Assembly (NCBI RefSeq): GCF_004114915.1
Contig: NZ_CP022219.1
Coordinates: 1,456,501-1,520,500, forward strand
Length of the DNA: 64,000 nt
Direction: 5' to 3'
From: Bradyrhizobium guangxiense
GTDB taxonomy: Bacteria > Pseudomonadota > Alphaproteobacteria > Rhizobiales > Xanthobacteraceae
Notes under the pieces: model-generated
Seen by the model: the letters and a program-made list of their open reading frames with translations, nothing else
What the model was told of the DNA's origin: nothing
Database searches by the model: none
Shown: positions 53,068 through 61,833 of the stretch, one piece after another
Position numbering within the stretch: position 1 is the first letter of the stretch
Layout: the number at the start of each line of letters is the position of its first letter
Position numbers and translations under genes: made by a program

Positions 53068-54846
53068 TTACCCCAGCAACACCGTATCCGCGGCCGCAAC
53101 CGATTCGGCGCTCTCGGTCACGGTGCGCTCGAGCGCGCCGGCCTGCACCGTGATGTTCTCGGCGAAGAAGCGCGCGAGCGCGACGTAGCGCGCTGCGTCC
53201 GTGTTGGCGTCGGCCTTGGCGGCGAGCGCCTCGGAGGCCAGCAGGCAGCCGCCGAGCGTCGCGCCGAACTGCTGCAGATAGGGCGTCGCACCGGCAAGCG
53301 CCTCGTTCGGTGCGGACGTCACGCGCGCCAGCAGCCATTTGCTGGTGCGCGTCAGAGCCTCGAGCGCCTCGCGCAATTTCGCGCCGGTGGTGCCGAAGGC
53401 GGGATCATTGGAGGCTTCGACTTGGCTGACCGTTGCGGCGAGCTCGTCGAGCAGCGCCCACACCGATGCGCCGCCGTTGGCCGCGAGCTTGCGCGTGACG
53501 AGGTCGATGGCCTGGATGCCGTTGGTGCCCTCGTAGATCGCGGTGATGCGGGCGTCGCGGTAGTGCTGCGCCGCACCGGTCTCCTCGATGAAGCCCATGC
53601 CGCCATGGATCTGCACGCCGAGATAGGCGACCTCGTTGCCGATGTCGGTGGAATAGGCCTTGGCCATCGGCGTCAGCAGCGCCGCGCGCGCGGCGGCATC
53701 GACGCGGACCTTGGGATCCCTGGCGCGCGTCGAGACGTCGATCGCGACCGCGGTCGCATAGCAGATGGTGCGCGCGGCGGCCGTCTGCGCCCGCATCCGC
53801 ATCAGCATGCGCTTGACGTCGGGATGGACGAAGATCGCGTCCGAGCCGTCGCCCTTCTTGCCGACGGCGCGGCCCTGCTTGCGCTCCTGGGCATACGACA
53901 AGGCCTGCTGATAGGCGCGGTCGGCAACGCCGACGCCCTCGAGACCGACGCCGAGGCGGGCCTGGTTCATCATCGTGAACATGCAGCGCATGCCCTGGTT
54001 CTCTTCGCCGATCAGAAAGCCGATGGCGCCGCCGTGATCGCCCATGGTCATGGTGCAGGTGGGGGAGGCATGCATGCCGAGCTTGTGCTCGACGCCGGAT
54101 GCAAAGATGTCGTTGCGTGCGCCGAGCGAGCCGTCGGCGTTGACCATGAACTTCGGCACCAGGAACAGCGAGATCCCCTTGGTGCCGGCGGGCGCATCGG
54201 GCAGACGGGCCAGCACGAAATGCACGATGTTGTCGGTCATGTCGTGCTCGCCATAGGTGATGAAGATCTTCGTCCCCTTGATGCGATAGGTGCCGTCGGC
54301 CTGCTTCTCGGCGCGGGTGCGCAGCGCGCCGACGTCGGAGCCGGCCTGCGGCTCGGTGAGTTGCATCGTGCCAGTCCATTCACCGGAGACGAGCTTTTCG
54401 AGATAGATCTTCTTCAACTCGTCGCTGCCATGCGCGTCGAGGGCCTCGATCGCCGAAGCCGTCAGCAGCGGGCAGAGGCCGAAGGCGACGTTGGCGGCGC
54501 TCCAGATCTCGGTGCAGGCGGCGTTGATCGCGATCGGCAGGCCCTGGCCGCCGAAATCCTCCGGGCCGGATACCGCATTCCAGCCGCCTTCGATCCAGCG
54601 CTTGTAGGCGTCCGGCCAGCCCGGCGCGGTCGTGACCTTGCCGCCGTCGAGCTTGATGCCGTGCTCGTCGCCGACCTTGTTGAGCGGCGCCAGCACGTCG
54701 GATGCGAACTTGCCGGCTTCCTCCAGCACGGCCGCGGCGATGTCCGCGTCGAAATCGCCGTAATGACCGGCCTCCACGGCGGCCTTGAGGCCGGCGCCAT
54801 GGTTGAGCGACAGCAGCATGTCATTGATCGGCGCGCGGTAGGTCAT
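53068..54846 (-). CDS. DmdC-like acyl-CoA dehydrogenase
   Basis: The 592-residue flavoprotein is longer than classical acyl-CoA dehydrogenases because of an extra C-terminal helical domain, as in DmdC (3-methylmercaptopropionyl-CoA dehydrogenase). Features: MQLTEPQAGSDVGALRTRA for the FAD loop, GTKIFITYGEHDM, GMHASPTCTMTMGDHGGAIGFLIGEENQGM, and the catalytic Glu in YEGTNGIQAIDLV. The substrate is not fixed: fatty acyl-CoA or sulfur-containing acyl-CoA. Confidence 0.92.
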   Translation of the reverse strand: MTYRAPINDMLLSLNHGAGLKAAVEAGHYGDFDADIAAAVLEEAGKFASDVLAPLNKVGDEHGIKLDGGKVTTAPGWPDAYKRWIEGGWNAVSGPEDFGGQGLPIAINAACTEIWSAANVAFGLCPLLTASAIEALDAHGSDELKKIYLEKLVSGEWTGTMQLTEPQAGSDVGALRTRAEKQADGTYRIKGTKIFITYGEHDMTDNIVHFVLARLPDAPAGTKGISLFLVPKFMVNADGSLGARNDIFASGVEHKLGMHASPTCTMTMGDHGGAIGFLIGEENQGMRCMFTMMNQARLGVGLEGVGVADRAYQQALSYAQERKQGRAVGKKGDGSDAIFVHPDVKRMLMRMRAQTAAARTICYATAVAIDVSTRARDPKVRVDAAARAALLTPMAKAYSTDIGNEVAYLGVQIHGGMGFIEETGAAQHYRDARITAIYEGTNGIQAIDLVTRKLAANGGASVWALLDELAATVSQVEASNDPAFGTTGAKLREALEALTRTSKWLLARVTSAPNEALAGATPYLQQFGATLGGCLLASEALAAKADANTDAARYVALARFFAENITVQAGALERTVTESAESVAAADTVLLG

Positions 54847-55011
54847 GGCTCACTCCCGTGGACAGATATTGGCGCCGTATTCTCACGAAACGGGAGCGGT
54901 CTCAATGGCCGGGGACGGGGCCGACGCCGGCCCGCGGCCCGGATCTCTCTATAATAAAGAGAGGACCGCCGGGGTGGTCGGCCCCGCGTGGTATTTTGCC
55001 CCTCCAGGCGG

Positions 55012-55038
55012 TTGAAATGCCGCGCCGCTCCCTATAGA
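55012..55038 (+). promoter_or_regulatory. Candidate tRNA-Gln promoter
   Basis: TTGAAA (55012-55017) and TATAGA (55033-55038) lie 15 bases apart, slightly short of the usual 16-18, and 63 bases upstream of the tRNA. An isolated TATAAT at 54950 lacks a -35. Confidence 0.4.
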
Positions 55039-55100
55039 CCGGCAGCCACCCGAGGGAATCTGCGGTAGCCAGGTCTTCCGCCGTTCCTTTGGTCGCCTGT

Positions 55101-55175
55101 TGGGGCGTAGCCAAGCGGTAAGGCAGCGGATTTTGATTCCGCCATTCGGAGGTTCGATCCCTCCCGCCCCAGCCA
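55101..55175 (+). tRNA. tRNA-Gln (TTG anticodon)
   Basis: The acceptor arm TGGGGCG/CGCCCCA pairs over seven bases; the D arm, the anticodon arm GCGGA-TTTTGAT-TCCGC with TTG, and the T arm GGAGG-TTCGATC-CCTCC all fold. G is the discriminator and CCA is encoded. It reads CAA and by wobble CAG glutamine codons. Confidence 0.97.
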
Positions 55176-55275
55176 GTGTTTAAGCCGTTGAGTTCATTCG
55201 TTAAGCGGCGGAAAATTGCAGCCGTGCCGCAGTCCGCCAGCCTCGGGGGCGGTCGTTGCCCGCTATTGGGGACCA

Positions 55276-56256
55276 CTACGACTGCAAATCGCGTGGCCTT
55301 CGTTTCCTTGCCCGACCGGAACGATGTAGACCGCGCACTTCCTGCTGTTGAAAAAGATCCGCGCAGACGCCACGCAACCATTGGCTTGCCGGATCGTGAT
55401 GGAAGCGGGCGTGCCAATATTGCTTGACCGTAAAGCCGGCGATCGCCAGCGGACAATTGAGGACGTTTAGTCCGTAGTAGTGAGCCAGCGTTTCGCCAAT
55501 GTGCCTTGGCAGGGTGGCGATCACATCGGTCGTTCCCACGATTGCGGGTAAGCCCAAAAAGCCCGGTAGCTCGAGCGCAACGTCCAGGACCATCCGCTGC
55601 TCTTGTAGCGCGTCCGCGAGCAATTGATGTCCTGTGCCGGAGCGAATGAGGACGTGTGCCTCGCGCCGGAAATCCCTTGTGGTGATGCGGTCACGGATCC
55701 GGGCATGTCTTGCGTTCGCCAGGCAGACCCAATCCTGCGGAAACAGCGCCTGCTGGAAATGTCCCGCGTCGAGGTCCGAGATGTAGCCGAGCGCCAGATC
55801 CGCCTCTCCGGATCGCAGCATCCGTGGGGTGTCCGCGCCGATCTGTGTCGCCTCGATACGAACGCCAGGAGCAACGCGGCGAACGTGAGCGAGAATGGAC
55901 GGAAGCAGCGTGACATGGCTTCCATCCGTCATGCAGATGGTAAAACGGCGTTTTGCGGTTGTCGGATCGAAGTCCGTGCGAAGCTCGGCCAGGCGACGCA
56001 GCATTTCCAACGCCTGCCTTGCCGTCCCGATGAGTGCCTCGGCGCGCGGAGTCGGCAGCATCCCCTCTGCCGACCGGATGAACAGCGGATCGTCCAGCTC
56101 CTTTCGCAGCCGGGCTAGCCAGATCGAAATGGTCGGCTGACTCTGACCGAGTTTCTCGGCTGCCTTGGTGACGCTGCCCGTGGTGAACAATGCGTCGAAC
56201 AACTTGAGCAGGCGCGGGTCCAGCAGGTTCGTCTCGGCGTGATCCGGTTGTATCAT
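55276..56256 (-). CDS. LysR-family transcriptional regulator
   Basis: The 326-residue protein has the LysR winged HTH (LLKLFDALFTTGSVTKAAEKLGQSQPTISIWLARLRKELDDPLFIR) and a two-lobe effector domain with DGSHVTLLPSILAHVRRVAPGVRIEA. It is of the NodD/PcaQ-like group that starts LLDPRLLKLFDAL. It is divergent from the ketoreductase gene and so is a good local regulator of the catabolic cluster. The effector is unknown. Confidence 0.92.
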   Translation of the reverse strand: MIQPDHAETNLLDPRLLKLFDALFTTGSVTKAAEKLGQSQPTISIWLARLRKELDDPLFIRSAEGMLPTPRAEALIGTARQALEMLRRLAELRTDFDPTTAKRRFTICMTDGSHVTLLPSILAHVRRVAPGVRIEATQIGADTPRMLRSGEADLALGYISDLDAGHFQQALFPQDWVCLANARHARIRDRITTRDFRREAHVLIRSGTGHQLLADALQEQRMVLDVALELPGFLGLPAIVGTTDVIATLPRHIGETLAHYYGLNVLNCPLAIAGFTVKQYWHARFHHDPASQWLRGVCADLFQQQEVRGLHRSGRARKRRPRDLQS

Positions 56257-56267
56257 TGCAATTCACA

Positions 56268-56287
56268 ATAATGGTTATAAGGATCAT
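56268..56287. promoter_or_regulatory. Candidate LysR box in the lysR-panE intergenic region
   Basis: ATAATGGTTATAAGGATCAT has facing ends ATAAT/ATCAT with one mismatch and the T-N11-A type spacing of LysR sites. The 103-base region is A/T-richer than its neighbours. It is a weak candidate. Confidence 0.35.
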
Positions 56288-56359
56288 AGCATATCTTAAT
56301 GTCGACCGGCCTGCTACCACGCGCCCAACGCCAAGAAAGGCGCTGGGAGAAGCGTTCGG

Positions 56360-57304
56360 ATGAGGATCTGCTTTATCGGAGCAGGGGCCCTAGGCTCGAC
56401 CATTGGCGGCACACTGGTGCGCGGTGGAGCCGAGGTCTGGCTGATTGATCCGTTCCAGGCCCATGTTGACGCGATCAACGCCAGCGGGCTTCGTATTCTC
56501 GAAGGTGGCGTAGAGGCCGTCGTGAAGGTCACTGCCTGCACGTCCGCGGCCCAGGTCGGTATCAAGGCTGACCTCGTCATTGTCCTCGTCAAATCTTACC
56601 ACACGCGAGACGCCATCCGCGCCGCTGCGCCGATCATCGGGCCGCAGACGGTTGTGATGTCGCTTCAGAACGGTCTTGGCCACGAGGACATCCTGTCGGA
56701 GGAAGTCGGTCGTGACCGGGTCATGGCGGGCAAGACCTACGTGGGTGGCGTGCTGCTGGGCCCCGGTCATGTTCGCTCCGGGGTGATCGGCAAGGAAACG
56801 ATCATCGGCGAACTCGATGGGCGCTTGACGGAACGCGCACAGCGAATTTCCGAGACTTTCAACCGCGCCGGCATTCTCACGCTGCTCAGCGACAACATCC
56901 TGGGCACGATGTGGGACAAGCTGTTCATCAACGTCGCCGGCGGAGGAATTACCGCCATTACCGGCCTGACCTATGGCGGCCTCTATTCGCTCCCCATCCT
57001 GGAAGATTGTGCGCTGGCCGCGATTTCAGAGGGCATCGCAGTCGCGCAGGCCGCCGGCGTGAAGATCTCGATTGCCGACCCGCGCCGTGCCTGGACGATG
57101 GCGTCCGCTGGACTGCCGCCCGAGTTCAAGACGTCGATGTTGCAGAGCTTGCAGTCCGGCAATCTGACCGAGGTCGATTACATTCACGGCTCCGTCGTGC
57201 GTTGGGGGGCGAAGTTCAATGTCCCGACCCCCGTCAATTCGACCCTCGTCGCGTTGATCAAAGGGCTCGAATATGCCCGCCACGATTATCCAGGAAAGGC
57301 CTGA
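56360..57304 (+). CDS. Ketopantoate reductase-family protein
   Basis: The 314-residue protein has the Rossmann start ICFIGAGALGSTIGGTLVRGGAEV, the KSYHTRDAIRAAAPIIGPQTVVMSLQNGLGHED segment and the catalytic Lys in LGTMWDKLFINVAGGGITAITGL. This is the PanE/ApbA fold (NADPH, 2-keto acid). In a catabolic cluster it may act on another 2-keto or 3-hydroxy acid. It is the first gene of the plus-strand operon. Confidence 0.9.
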   Translation: MRICFIGAGALGSTIGGTLVRGGAEVWLIDPFQAHVDAINASGLRILEGGVEAVVKVTACTSAAQVGIKADLVIVLVKSYHTRDAIRAAAPIIGPQTVVMSLQNGLGHEDILSEEVGRDRVMAGKTYVGGVLLGPGHVRSGVIGKETIIGELDGRLTERAQRISETFNRAGILTLLSDNILGTMWDKLFINVAGGGITAITGLTYGGLYSLPILEDCALAAISEGIAVAQAAGVKISIADPRRAWTMASAGLPPEFKTSMLQSLQSGNLTEVDYIHGSVVRWGAKFNVPTPVNSTLVALIKGLEYARHDYPGKA

Positions 57305-57308
57305 GACG

Positions 57309-57695
57309 ATGTCGCTGCCGCGCGCCTATGTCGAGCACGTCGCGATCCGCGTGCCGGACGTTGATCGTCACATCGACTTCTTTCGTGAGGTGCTTGGTCT
57401 TGCCATTCGCGACGAGCAACCCGCCGACGGCCCGCGTCCGCGTCAGGTATGGGTGCTCGGAAGCGTGCAGCTCATTGAGGATCCGGACTTCGTCGGACCG
57501 GAGGGGCGTCTCGCCCATCTCGGCATCATGGTCGACGATTACGAAGGTGTGCTCGTCCGTGCCGCCGCCTGGGGCGCCAAGGCGCTGCCCGCCGGGCCGA
57601 ACTGGCTCGAGCTGCCGGGCGGCCTGAACATCGAGATCTTGCAAGCGAGCGCAGGCGCTGTGGAAGCCGCCCTGGCGATCAATCCCCGTGCCTAG
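57309..57695 (+). CDS. VOC-family (glyoxalase-like) protein
   Basis: The 128-residue protein starts at ATG 57309. It has one vicinal-oxygen-chelate unit: EHVAIRVPDVDRHIDFFREVLGL at the start and AHLGIMVDDYEGVLVRAAAWGAKALPAG then PGGLNIEIL. Metal ligands His (AxxH) and Glu at the end are visible. VOC proteins include dioxygenases, epimerases and resistance proteins. Four bases separate it from the reductase stop. Confidence 0.85.
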   Translation: MSLPRAYVEHVAIRVPDVDRHIDFFREVLGLAIRDEQPADGPRPRQVWVLGSVQLIEDPDFVGPEGRLAHLGIMVDDYEGVLVRAAAWGAKALPAGPNWLELPGGLNIEILQASAGAVEAALAINPRA

Positions 57696-57708
57696 AGAAA
57701 GATGCGAC

Positions 57709-58179
57709 ATGACCGATGAGCGCTACTGGGACGATGCCAAGGTCGGTGACGAATGCGTCACCCCCGCGGTGACGGTCACCGAAGCGATGGTGAATGCCTA
57801 TGCCGAACTGACGGGCGATTTTACGCCGGTCCATGTCGACGAGGATTACGCCAGGACCACACCATTCGGCACGCGCGTCGCGCACGGGCTGTTTGGTCTG
57901 TCGCTGGCCGACGGTTTGAAGACTCGTGCCGACTACCGCTTCCTTCCGGGAATGTCGCTGGGCTGGACGTGGGATTTCAAGCTGCCGATCAAGCTCGGCG
58001 ACACCGTGCACGTGAAGTTCCGCGTTGGTTCAATGCGTGCCACGAAGCGGGAAGGGTGGGGCATCGTGGTGCTGCCCTCGGAGCTGATCAATCAGCGCGG
58101 GGAGGTGGTGCAGCTCGGTGAGCACCGGCTGATGATTCCGATGCGCCCGAAGACCAGCGTCGCGGGAGGGCAGGCATGA
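57709..58179 (+). CDS. MaoC-family hot-dog dehydratase
   Basis: The 156-residue protein starts at ATG 57709 with AGAGAAAG upstream. The hydratase 2 motif ELTGDFTPVHVDEDYARTTPFGTRVAHGLFG keeps the Asp and His, with a following Ser/Asp. It may hydrate an enoyl-CoA to an (R)-3-hydroxyacyl-CoA, or mesaconyl-CoA as in some pathways. It overlaps the next start by four bases (ATGA). Confidence 0.9.
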   Translation: MTDERYWDDAKVGDECVTPAVTVTEAMVNAYAELTGDFTPVHVDEDYARTTPFGTRVAHGLFGLSLADGLKTRADYRFLPGMSLGWTWDFKLPIKLGDTVHVKFRVGSMRATKREGWGIVVLPSELINQRGEVVQLGEHRLMIPMRPKTSVAGGQA

Positions 58180-59402
58180 CCGCACAGGATCTGCCGCTCA
58201 AAGGCATTCGCGTCATCGACTACAGCCATTTTCTGGCGGGTCCGTTCATGGGGCGTTGCCTCGCCGCGATGGGCGCGGAAGTCATTAAGGTGGAGCGTCC
58301 GAAGGCGGGCGATGCGGGCCGCGCCCATGGCTATTTCAAGGACGGACAATCCGGCTACTTCCTGCAGCAGAACATGGGCAAGCAGGGCCTGTGCATCGAT
58401 CTGCGCGACACGCGTGGCCTCGACCTGATGATGAAGCTGGTCGACGCAGCCGACGTCTTCATCGAGAACTACCGCCCCGGCGCACTCGAGCGCCTCGGGC
58501 TCGGTTACAAGGCGCTCTCGGCGCGCAATCCCGGACTGATCTACTGTTCGGTCTCCGCCTATGGTCACACCGGTCCCTATGCCGACCGTCCGGGCTTCGG
58601 CCTGATCGCAGAGGCGATGTCGGGCGCCCTGGCGCAACTGGGTAATCCCGGCGAAGCGCCGCCGCTGCTGCGGATGCCACTGGCTGACATGTATACCGGC
58701 ATTCACGGCGTGGCCGCCATCAATGCCGCGCTGGTCGGCCGCGCGTCGTCCCGGCGCGGTCAACACATCGATCTGGCGCTGTACGACTGCATGGTCTCGA
58801 TGCACGACTATGCGGTGCAGCGCTACTTCCTCTCCGGCGGGAGCGACCTGCCGCAGCAGACCGGCAGCGGACAGCCGGACTCGACCGTCTACGGCGTCTT
58901 TCCGGCCAGGGATGGCAATCTTGTCATCGCCGCGCAAGTCGATGATGCCTGGCGACGATTGGCGAGCCTGATCGGGGGAGACAATTTGGCATCCGACGAA
59001 CGCTTCACCACGCCTCCTGCGCGCAACGCCCATTATGCCGAAGCGATGGAGATCGTGCGCAACTGGGCGCTGTCGCAGCCGTCCCGGGACGCTTGTCTTG
59101 CCGCACTCGAGGAAGCAGGTGTGCCGTCGGCTCCGGTGCAGACGATCGAAGAGGTCGTGAAGGATCCGCAGATCCACGCGCGTGGCATGCTGGTCGAGCA
59201 GGAGCATCCTGTGCTCGGCAAGGTGACGTTGCCGAACTTGCCGTTCCGCTTCTCCGATTGCGACACCACGGTGCGAACCCCGGCGCCGCTGCTTGGCCAG
59301 GACAATCGCCGCATTGCAGAGTCGCTGGGACTTTCGGCCGAGCTCGTCGAGGCGATGGTGCGTGACGGGGTCCTCTACAACGAAGTCGCAGTGCAGGAGT
59401 GA
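58176..59402 (+). CDS. CaiB/BaiF-type CoA-transferase
   Basis: The 408-residue protein is a class III CoA-transferase. It starts with GIRVIDYSHFLAGPFMGRCLAAMGAEVIKVERP, has NMGKQGLCIDLRDTRG and the Asp nucleophile in RMPLADMYTGIHGVAAI. It moves CoA between carboxylic acids (formyl-, succinyl- or similar). Together with MaoC it suggests CoA-dependent breakdown of a carboxylic acid. Confidence 0.93.
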   Translation: MTAQDLPLKGIRVIDYSHFLAGPFMGRCLAAMGAEVIKVERPKAGDAGRAHGYFKDGQSGYFLQQNMGKQGLCIDLRDTRGLDLMMKLVDAADVFIENYRPGALERLGLGYKALSARNPGLIYCSVSAYGHTGPYADRPGFGLIAEAMSGALAQLGNPGEAPPLLRMPLADMYTGIHGVAAINAALVGRASSRRGQHIDLALYDCMVSMHDYAVQRYFLSGGSDLPQQTGSGQPDSTVYGVFPARDGNLVIAAQVDDAWRRLASLIGGDNLASDERFTTPPARNAHYAEAMEIVRNWALSQPSRDACLAALEEAGVPSAPVQTIEEVVKDPQIHARGMLVEQEHPVLGKVTLPNLPFRFSDCDTTVRTPAPLLGQDNRRIAESLGLSAELVEAMVRDGVLYNEVAVQE

Positions 59403-59405
59403 GCG

Positions 59406-60233
59406 ATGAGCGACCGTTATGCGGTGATCGGCAATCCGATCGGCTTCAGCAAGTCACCTCTCATCCACGGCACTTTCGCCAGAATGACAGGACAGGATCT
59501 TGTCTACGAGGCGATCGAGGGTCCCCTCGATGGCTTCAGCGAACGGGTTGATCAATTCCGGACAGAGGGCGCCAAGGGGCTGAACATCACTGTCCCGTTC
59601 AAGCTCGATGCCTTCGACTACGCAAACGAGCTTTCAGAGAGCGCCGACCGAGCTGGCGCCGTCAACTGCCTGAAGTTCGACGGCGATCGGATCATCGGCG
59701 AGAATTTCGACGGGATCGGCCTTGTGCGCGACATCACCGTCAATCTCGGCGTCAAAATGGCCGGCCGGCGCGTCCTGATGCTCGGCGCCGGGGGCGCGGC
59801 GCGCGGCGCGCTGCTGCCATTCCTGCGCCAGGAGCCGTCCGAGCTGGTTCTCGTCAATCGTACCTTGTCGAAGGCTGTGGCATTGGCCGAAGAGTTTGCC
59901 GGTTGTGGTCCCCTGATCGTCAGCGGCTATGCCGAGCTGGCCGATCTTGCCGAGGGCTACGACATCGTGGTCAACGCGACATCGGCCAGCCTGCGCGGTG
60001 AGATGCCGCCGCTTCCCGGCAATGTCTTCCGCGGTGCGGAGCTGGCCTACGAGCTCGCCTACGGCAAGGGGCTCACTCCCTTTCTACGAGCGGCTTGCGC
60101 CGAAGGCGTAGCCAAGCTGGCCGATGGCGTCGGCATGCTGGTTGAGCAGGCGGCCGAAGCTTTTGCCTGGTGGCGCGGCGTTCGACCGGGCACGGCTCAA
60201 GTCATCGCCGAACTGACCGTTCCGCTGAGCTGA
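59406..60233 (+). CDS. aroE: Shikimate dehydrogenase, AroE-type
   Basis: The 275-residue protein has AroE features: YAVIGNPIGFSKSPLIHGTFA at the shikimate site with the SKSP motif, Lys in NITVPFK and Asp in ENFDGIGLV, then VLMLGAGGAARGALLPFL for the cofactor. NADP-linked enzymes of this type reduce 3-dehydroshikimate. Here the N-F-D-G rather than N-T-D-G and the catabolic context leave room for another hydroxy-acid. Three bases from the CoA-transferase stop. Confidence 0.85.
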   Translation: MSDRYAVIGNPIGFSKSPLIHGTFARMTGQDLVYEAIEGPLDGFSERVDQFRTEGAKGLNITVPFKLDAFDYANELSESADRAGAVNCLKFDGDRIIGENFDGIGLVRDITVNLGVKMAGRRVLMLGAGGAARGALLPFLRQEPSELVLVNRTLSKAVALAEEFAGCGPLIVSGYAELADLAEGYDIVVNATSASLRGEMPPLPGNVFRGAELAYELAYGKGLTPFLRAACAEGVAKLADGVGMLVEQAAEAFAWWRGVRPGTAQVIAELTVPLS

Positions 60234-60239
60234 CGGGCG

Positions 60240-61103
60240 ATGCCGACCATGCATCAGAAGTCCAGCTTTCTCGTCGGCCTGATCGGCAGCGGCATCACGG
60301 CGTCCCGCCCCCCGCCGATGCACGAAGCGGCCGCCGACGCCGCCGGCATCCGCTATCTCTACAGGAAAATCGATCTGACAGAGCTGAAACTCGGAGTTGA
60401 AGCGCTGCCGGAATTGCTCACGGCGGCAAAGCGGATGGGCTTTGATGGGCTGAACGTGACCCATCCCTGCAAGCAGGCGATCCTCCTGCTCCTGGACGAG
60501 CTTTCGCCGGACGCGGAGGCGCTTGGCGCGGTGAACACCGTGGTCATCAGGAATGGCCGAATGACCGGTCACAACACCGACTGGTTCGGCTTCGCCGAGA
60601 ACTTTCGCCGCAACATGCAGGGTGTACCGCTCGGCCGTGTCGTCCAATTCGGCGCCGGCGGCGCCGGCGCGGCGGTCGCGTTCGCGCTGATGAAGCTCGG
60701 GGTGCGGGAATTGACCATTGTCGACGTCGACGTGGCCAAGGCGCAGAGCGTGGTCGACAGCTTGTCCCCGCGATTTGCAGAAGGGCATTTGAAAGTCGGC
60801 CAGGATGTCGCAGCCGCCGTTGCTGCCGCAGACGGAATTGTCAACGCGACGCCGATCGGTATGGACAAATATCCGGGCACGGCGCTGCCGACGGCGCTGC
60901 TGCGTCCCGATCTGTGGGTCGCTGAGATCGTCTACTTCCCGCTGGAGACCGCATTGCTGCGCACGGCGCGCGCCCTCGGCTGCCGCACCGTCGATGGCGG
61001 TGGCATGGCGATCTTCCAGGGTACCGAAGCATTCCGCCTGTTCACGGGCATCTCACCTGATCCAGACGTTTTCTTCGCCACTTTCGCATCCCTGGGAGGG
61101 TGA
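60240..61103 (+). CDS. Quinate/shikimate dehydrogenase (QsuD-like AroE paralog)
   Basis: The 287-residue protein begins FLVGLIGSGITASRPPPMHEAAADAAG, the variant seen in the NAD-dependent quinate/shikimate dehydrogenases of corynebacteria, with GLNVTHPCKQA (Lys) and GHNTDWFGFAENF (Asp). The C-terminal NAD part has VQFGAGGAGAAVAFALMKLG and PIGMDKYPGTALP. It probably oxidises quinate or shikimate, or a related cyclic hydroxy-acid. It starts 6 bases after the first aroE. ATG 60249 is an alternative. Confidence 0.85.
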   Translation: MPTMHQKSSFLVGLIGSGITASRPPPMHEAAADAAGIRYLYRKIDLTELKLGVEALPELLTAAKRMGFDGLNVTHPCKQAILLLLDELSPDAEALGAVNTVVIRNGRMTGHNTDWFGFAENFRRNMQGVPLGRVVQFGAGGAGAAVAFALMKLGVRELTIVDVDVAKAQSVVDSLSPRFAEGHLKVGQDVAAAVAAADGIVNATPIGMDKYPGTALPTALLRPDLWVAEIVYFPLETALLRTARALGCRTVDGGGMAIFQGTEAFRLFTGISPDPDVFFATFASLGG

Positions 61104-61154
61104 CGTCAGGCCGATGGGCGAGCGGCACGTACAACGCCCGAGAGGAAACGCAAG

Positions 61155-61823
61155 ATGGGCTACACGCTCGATTTCTCGGTGGTTTGGCATGCCATGCCCG
61201 CGCTGCTGTGGGGGTGCGTGGGTACGCTGGGCCTGGCGCTGGCCGGCATGACGCTCGCGATGATGATCGGTGTCGCCGGCGTCGCGGCCCGCGATTCGAA
61301 GGTGGCCTGGTTGCGGGCCACCATCATTGGCTTCGTCGAGGTCGTACGCAATACGCCTTTCCTGGTGCAGATCTTCTTTCTATTCTTCGCTCTGCCGCTC
61401 GTCGGGTTGAAGCTCAATCCGACCGCGACCGCCATTATCGCGCTCGGTGTCAACGGCGGCGCCTATGCCATCGAGATCATTCGTGGCGGCGTCCAGTCCA
61501 TTCATAAAGGACAAATAGAGGCCGGCTACGCGCTCGGACTGCACAAAGGACAGGTGTTCCGCTTCATCGTGCTCAAGCCTGCGCTTCGCGCGATCTACCC
61601 CTCGCTCACGGGGCAGTTCATCATGCTGACGCTGACCTCATCGATCTGTTCGGCGGTCTCGGCCTACGAATTGACATCGGTTGCGCAACGCATCGAAAGC
61701 GACACGTTCCGCAGCTTCGAGGTCTATTTTTCCGTCACCTTCCTCTATCTCGCGATCTCCTGGCTGCTGATGCTGGGCTTCGCGGTCGTCTCCCACCGCT
61801 TCTTCTCATATCCGACACGCTGA
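61155..61823 (+). CDS. Polar amino-acid-type ABC transporter permease 1
   Basis: The 222-residue protein has five hydrophobic helices and the HisM/HisQ pattern: FVEVVRNTPFLVQIFFLFFALP, and the EAA loop GQIEAGYALGLHKGQVFRFIVLKPALR. With the permease that follows it forms a heterodimeric importer channel. GAGAGGAAACGC lies upstream of the ATG. Confidence 0.93.
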   Translation: MGYTLDFSVVWHAMPALLWGCVGTLGLALAGMTLAMMIGVAGVAARDSKVAWLRATIIGFVEVVRNTPFLVQIFFLFFALPLVGLKLNPTATAIIALGVNGGAYAIEIIRGGVQSIHKGQIEAGYALGLHKGQVFRFIVLKPALRAIYPSLTGQFIMLTLTSSICSAVSAYELTSVAQRIESDTFRSFEVYFSVTFLYLAISWLLMLGFAVVSHRFFSYPTR

Positions 61824-61833
61824 GGGAGCGATC

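Noticed and set aside
54945..54963. CTCTCT/AGAGAG stem as terminator of the plus strand
   Set aside because: Weak stem, no T-run, and no plus-strand gene upstream.
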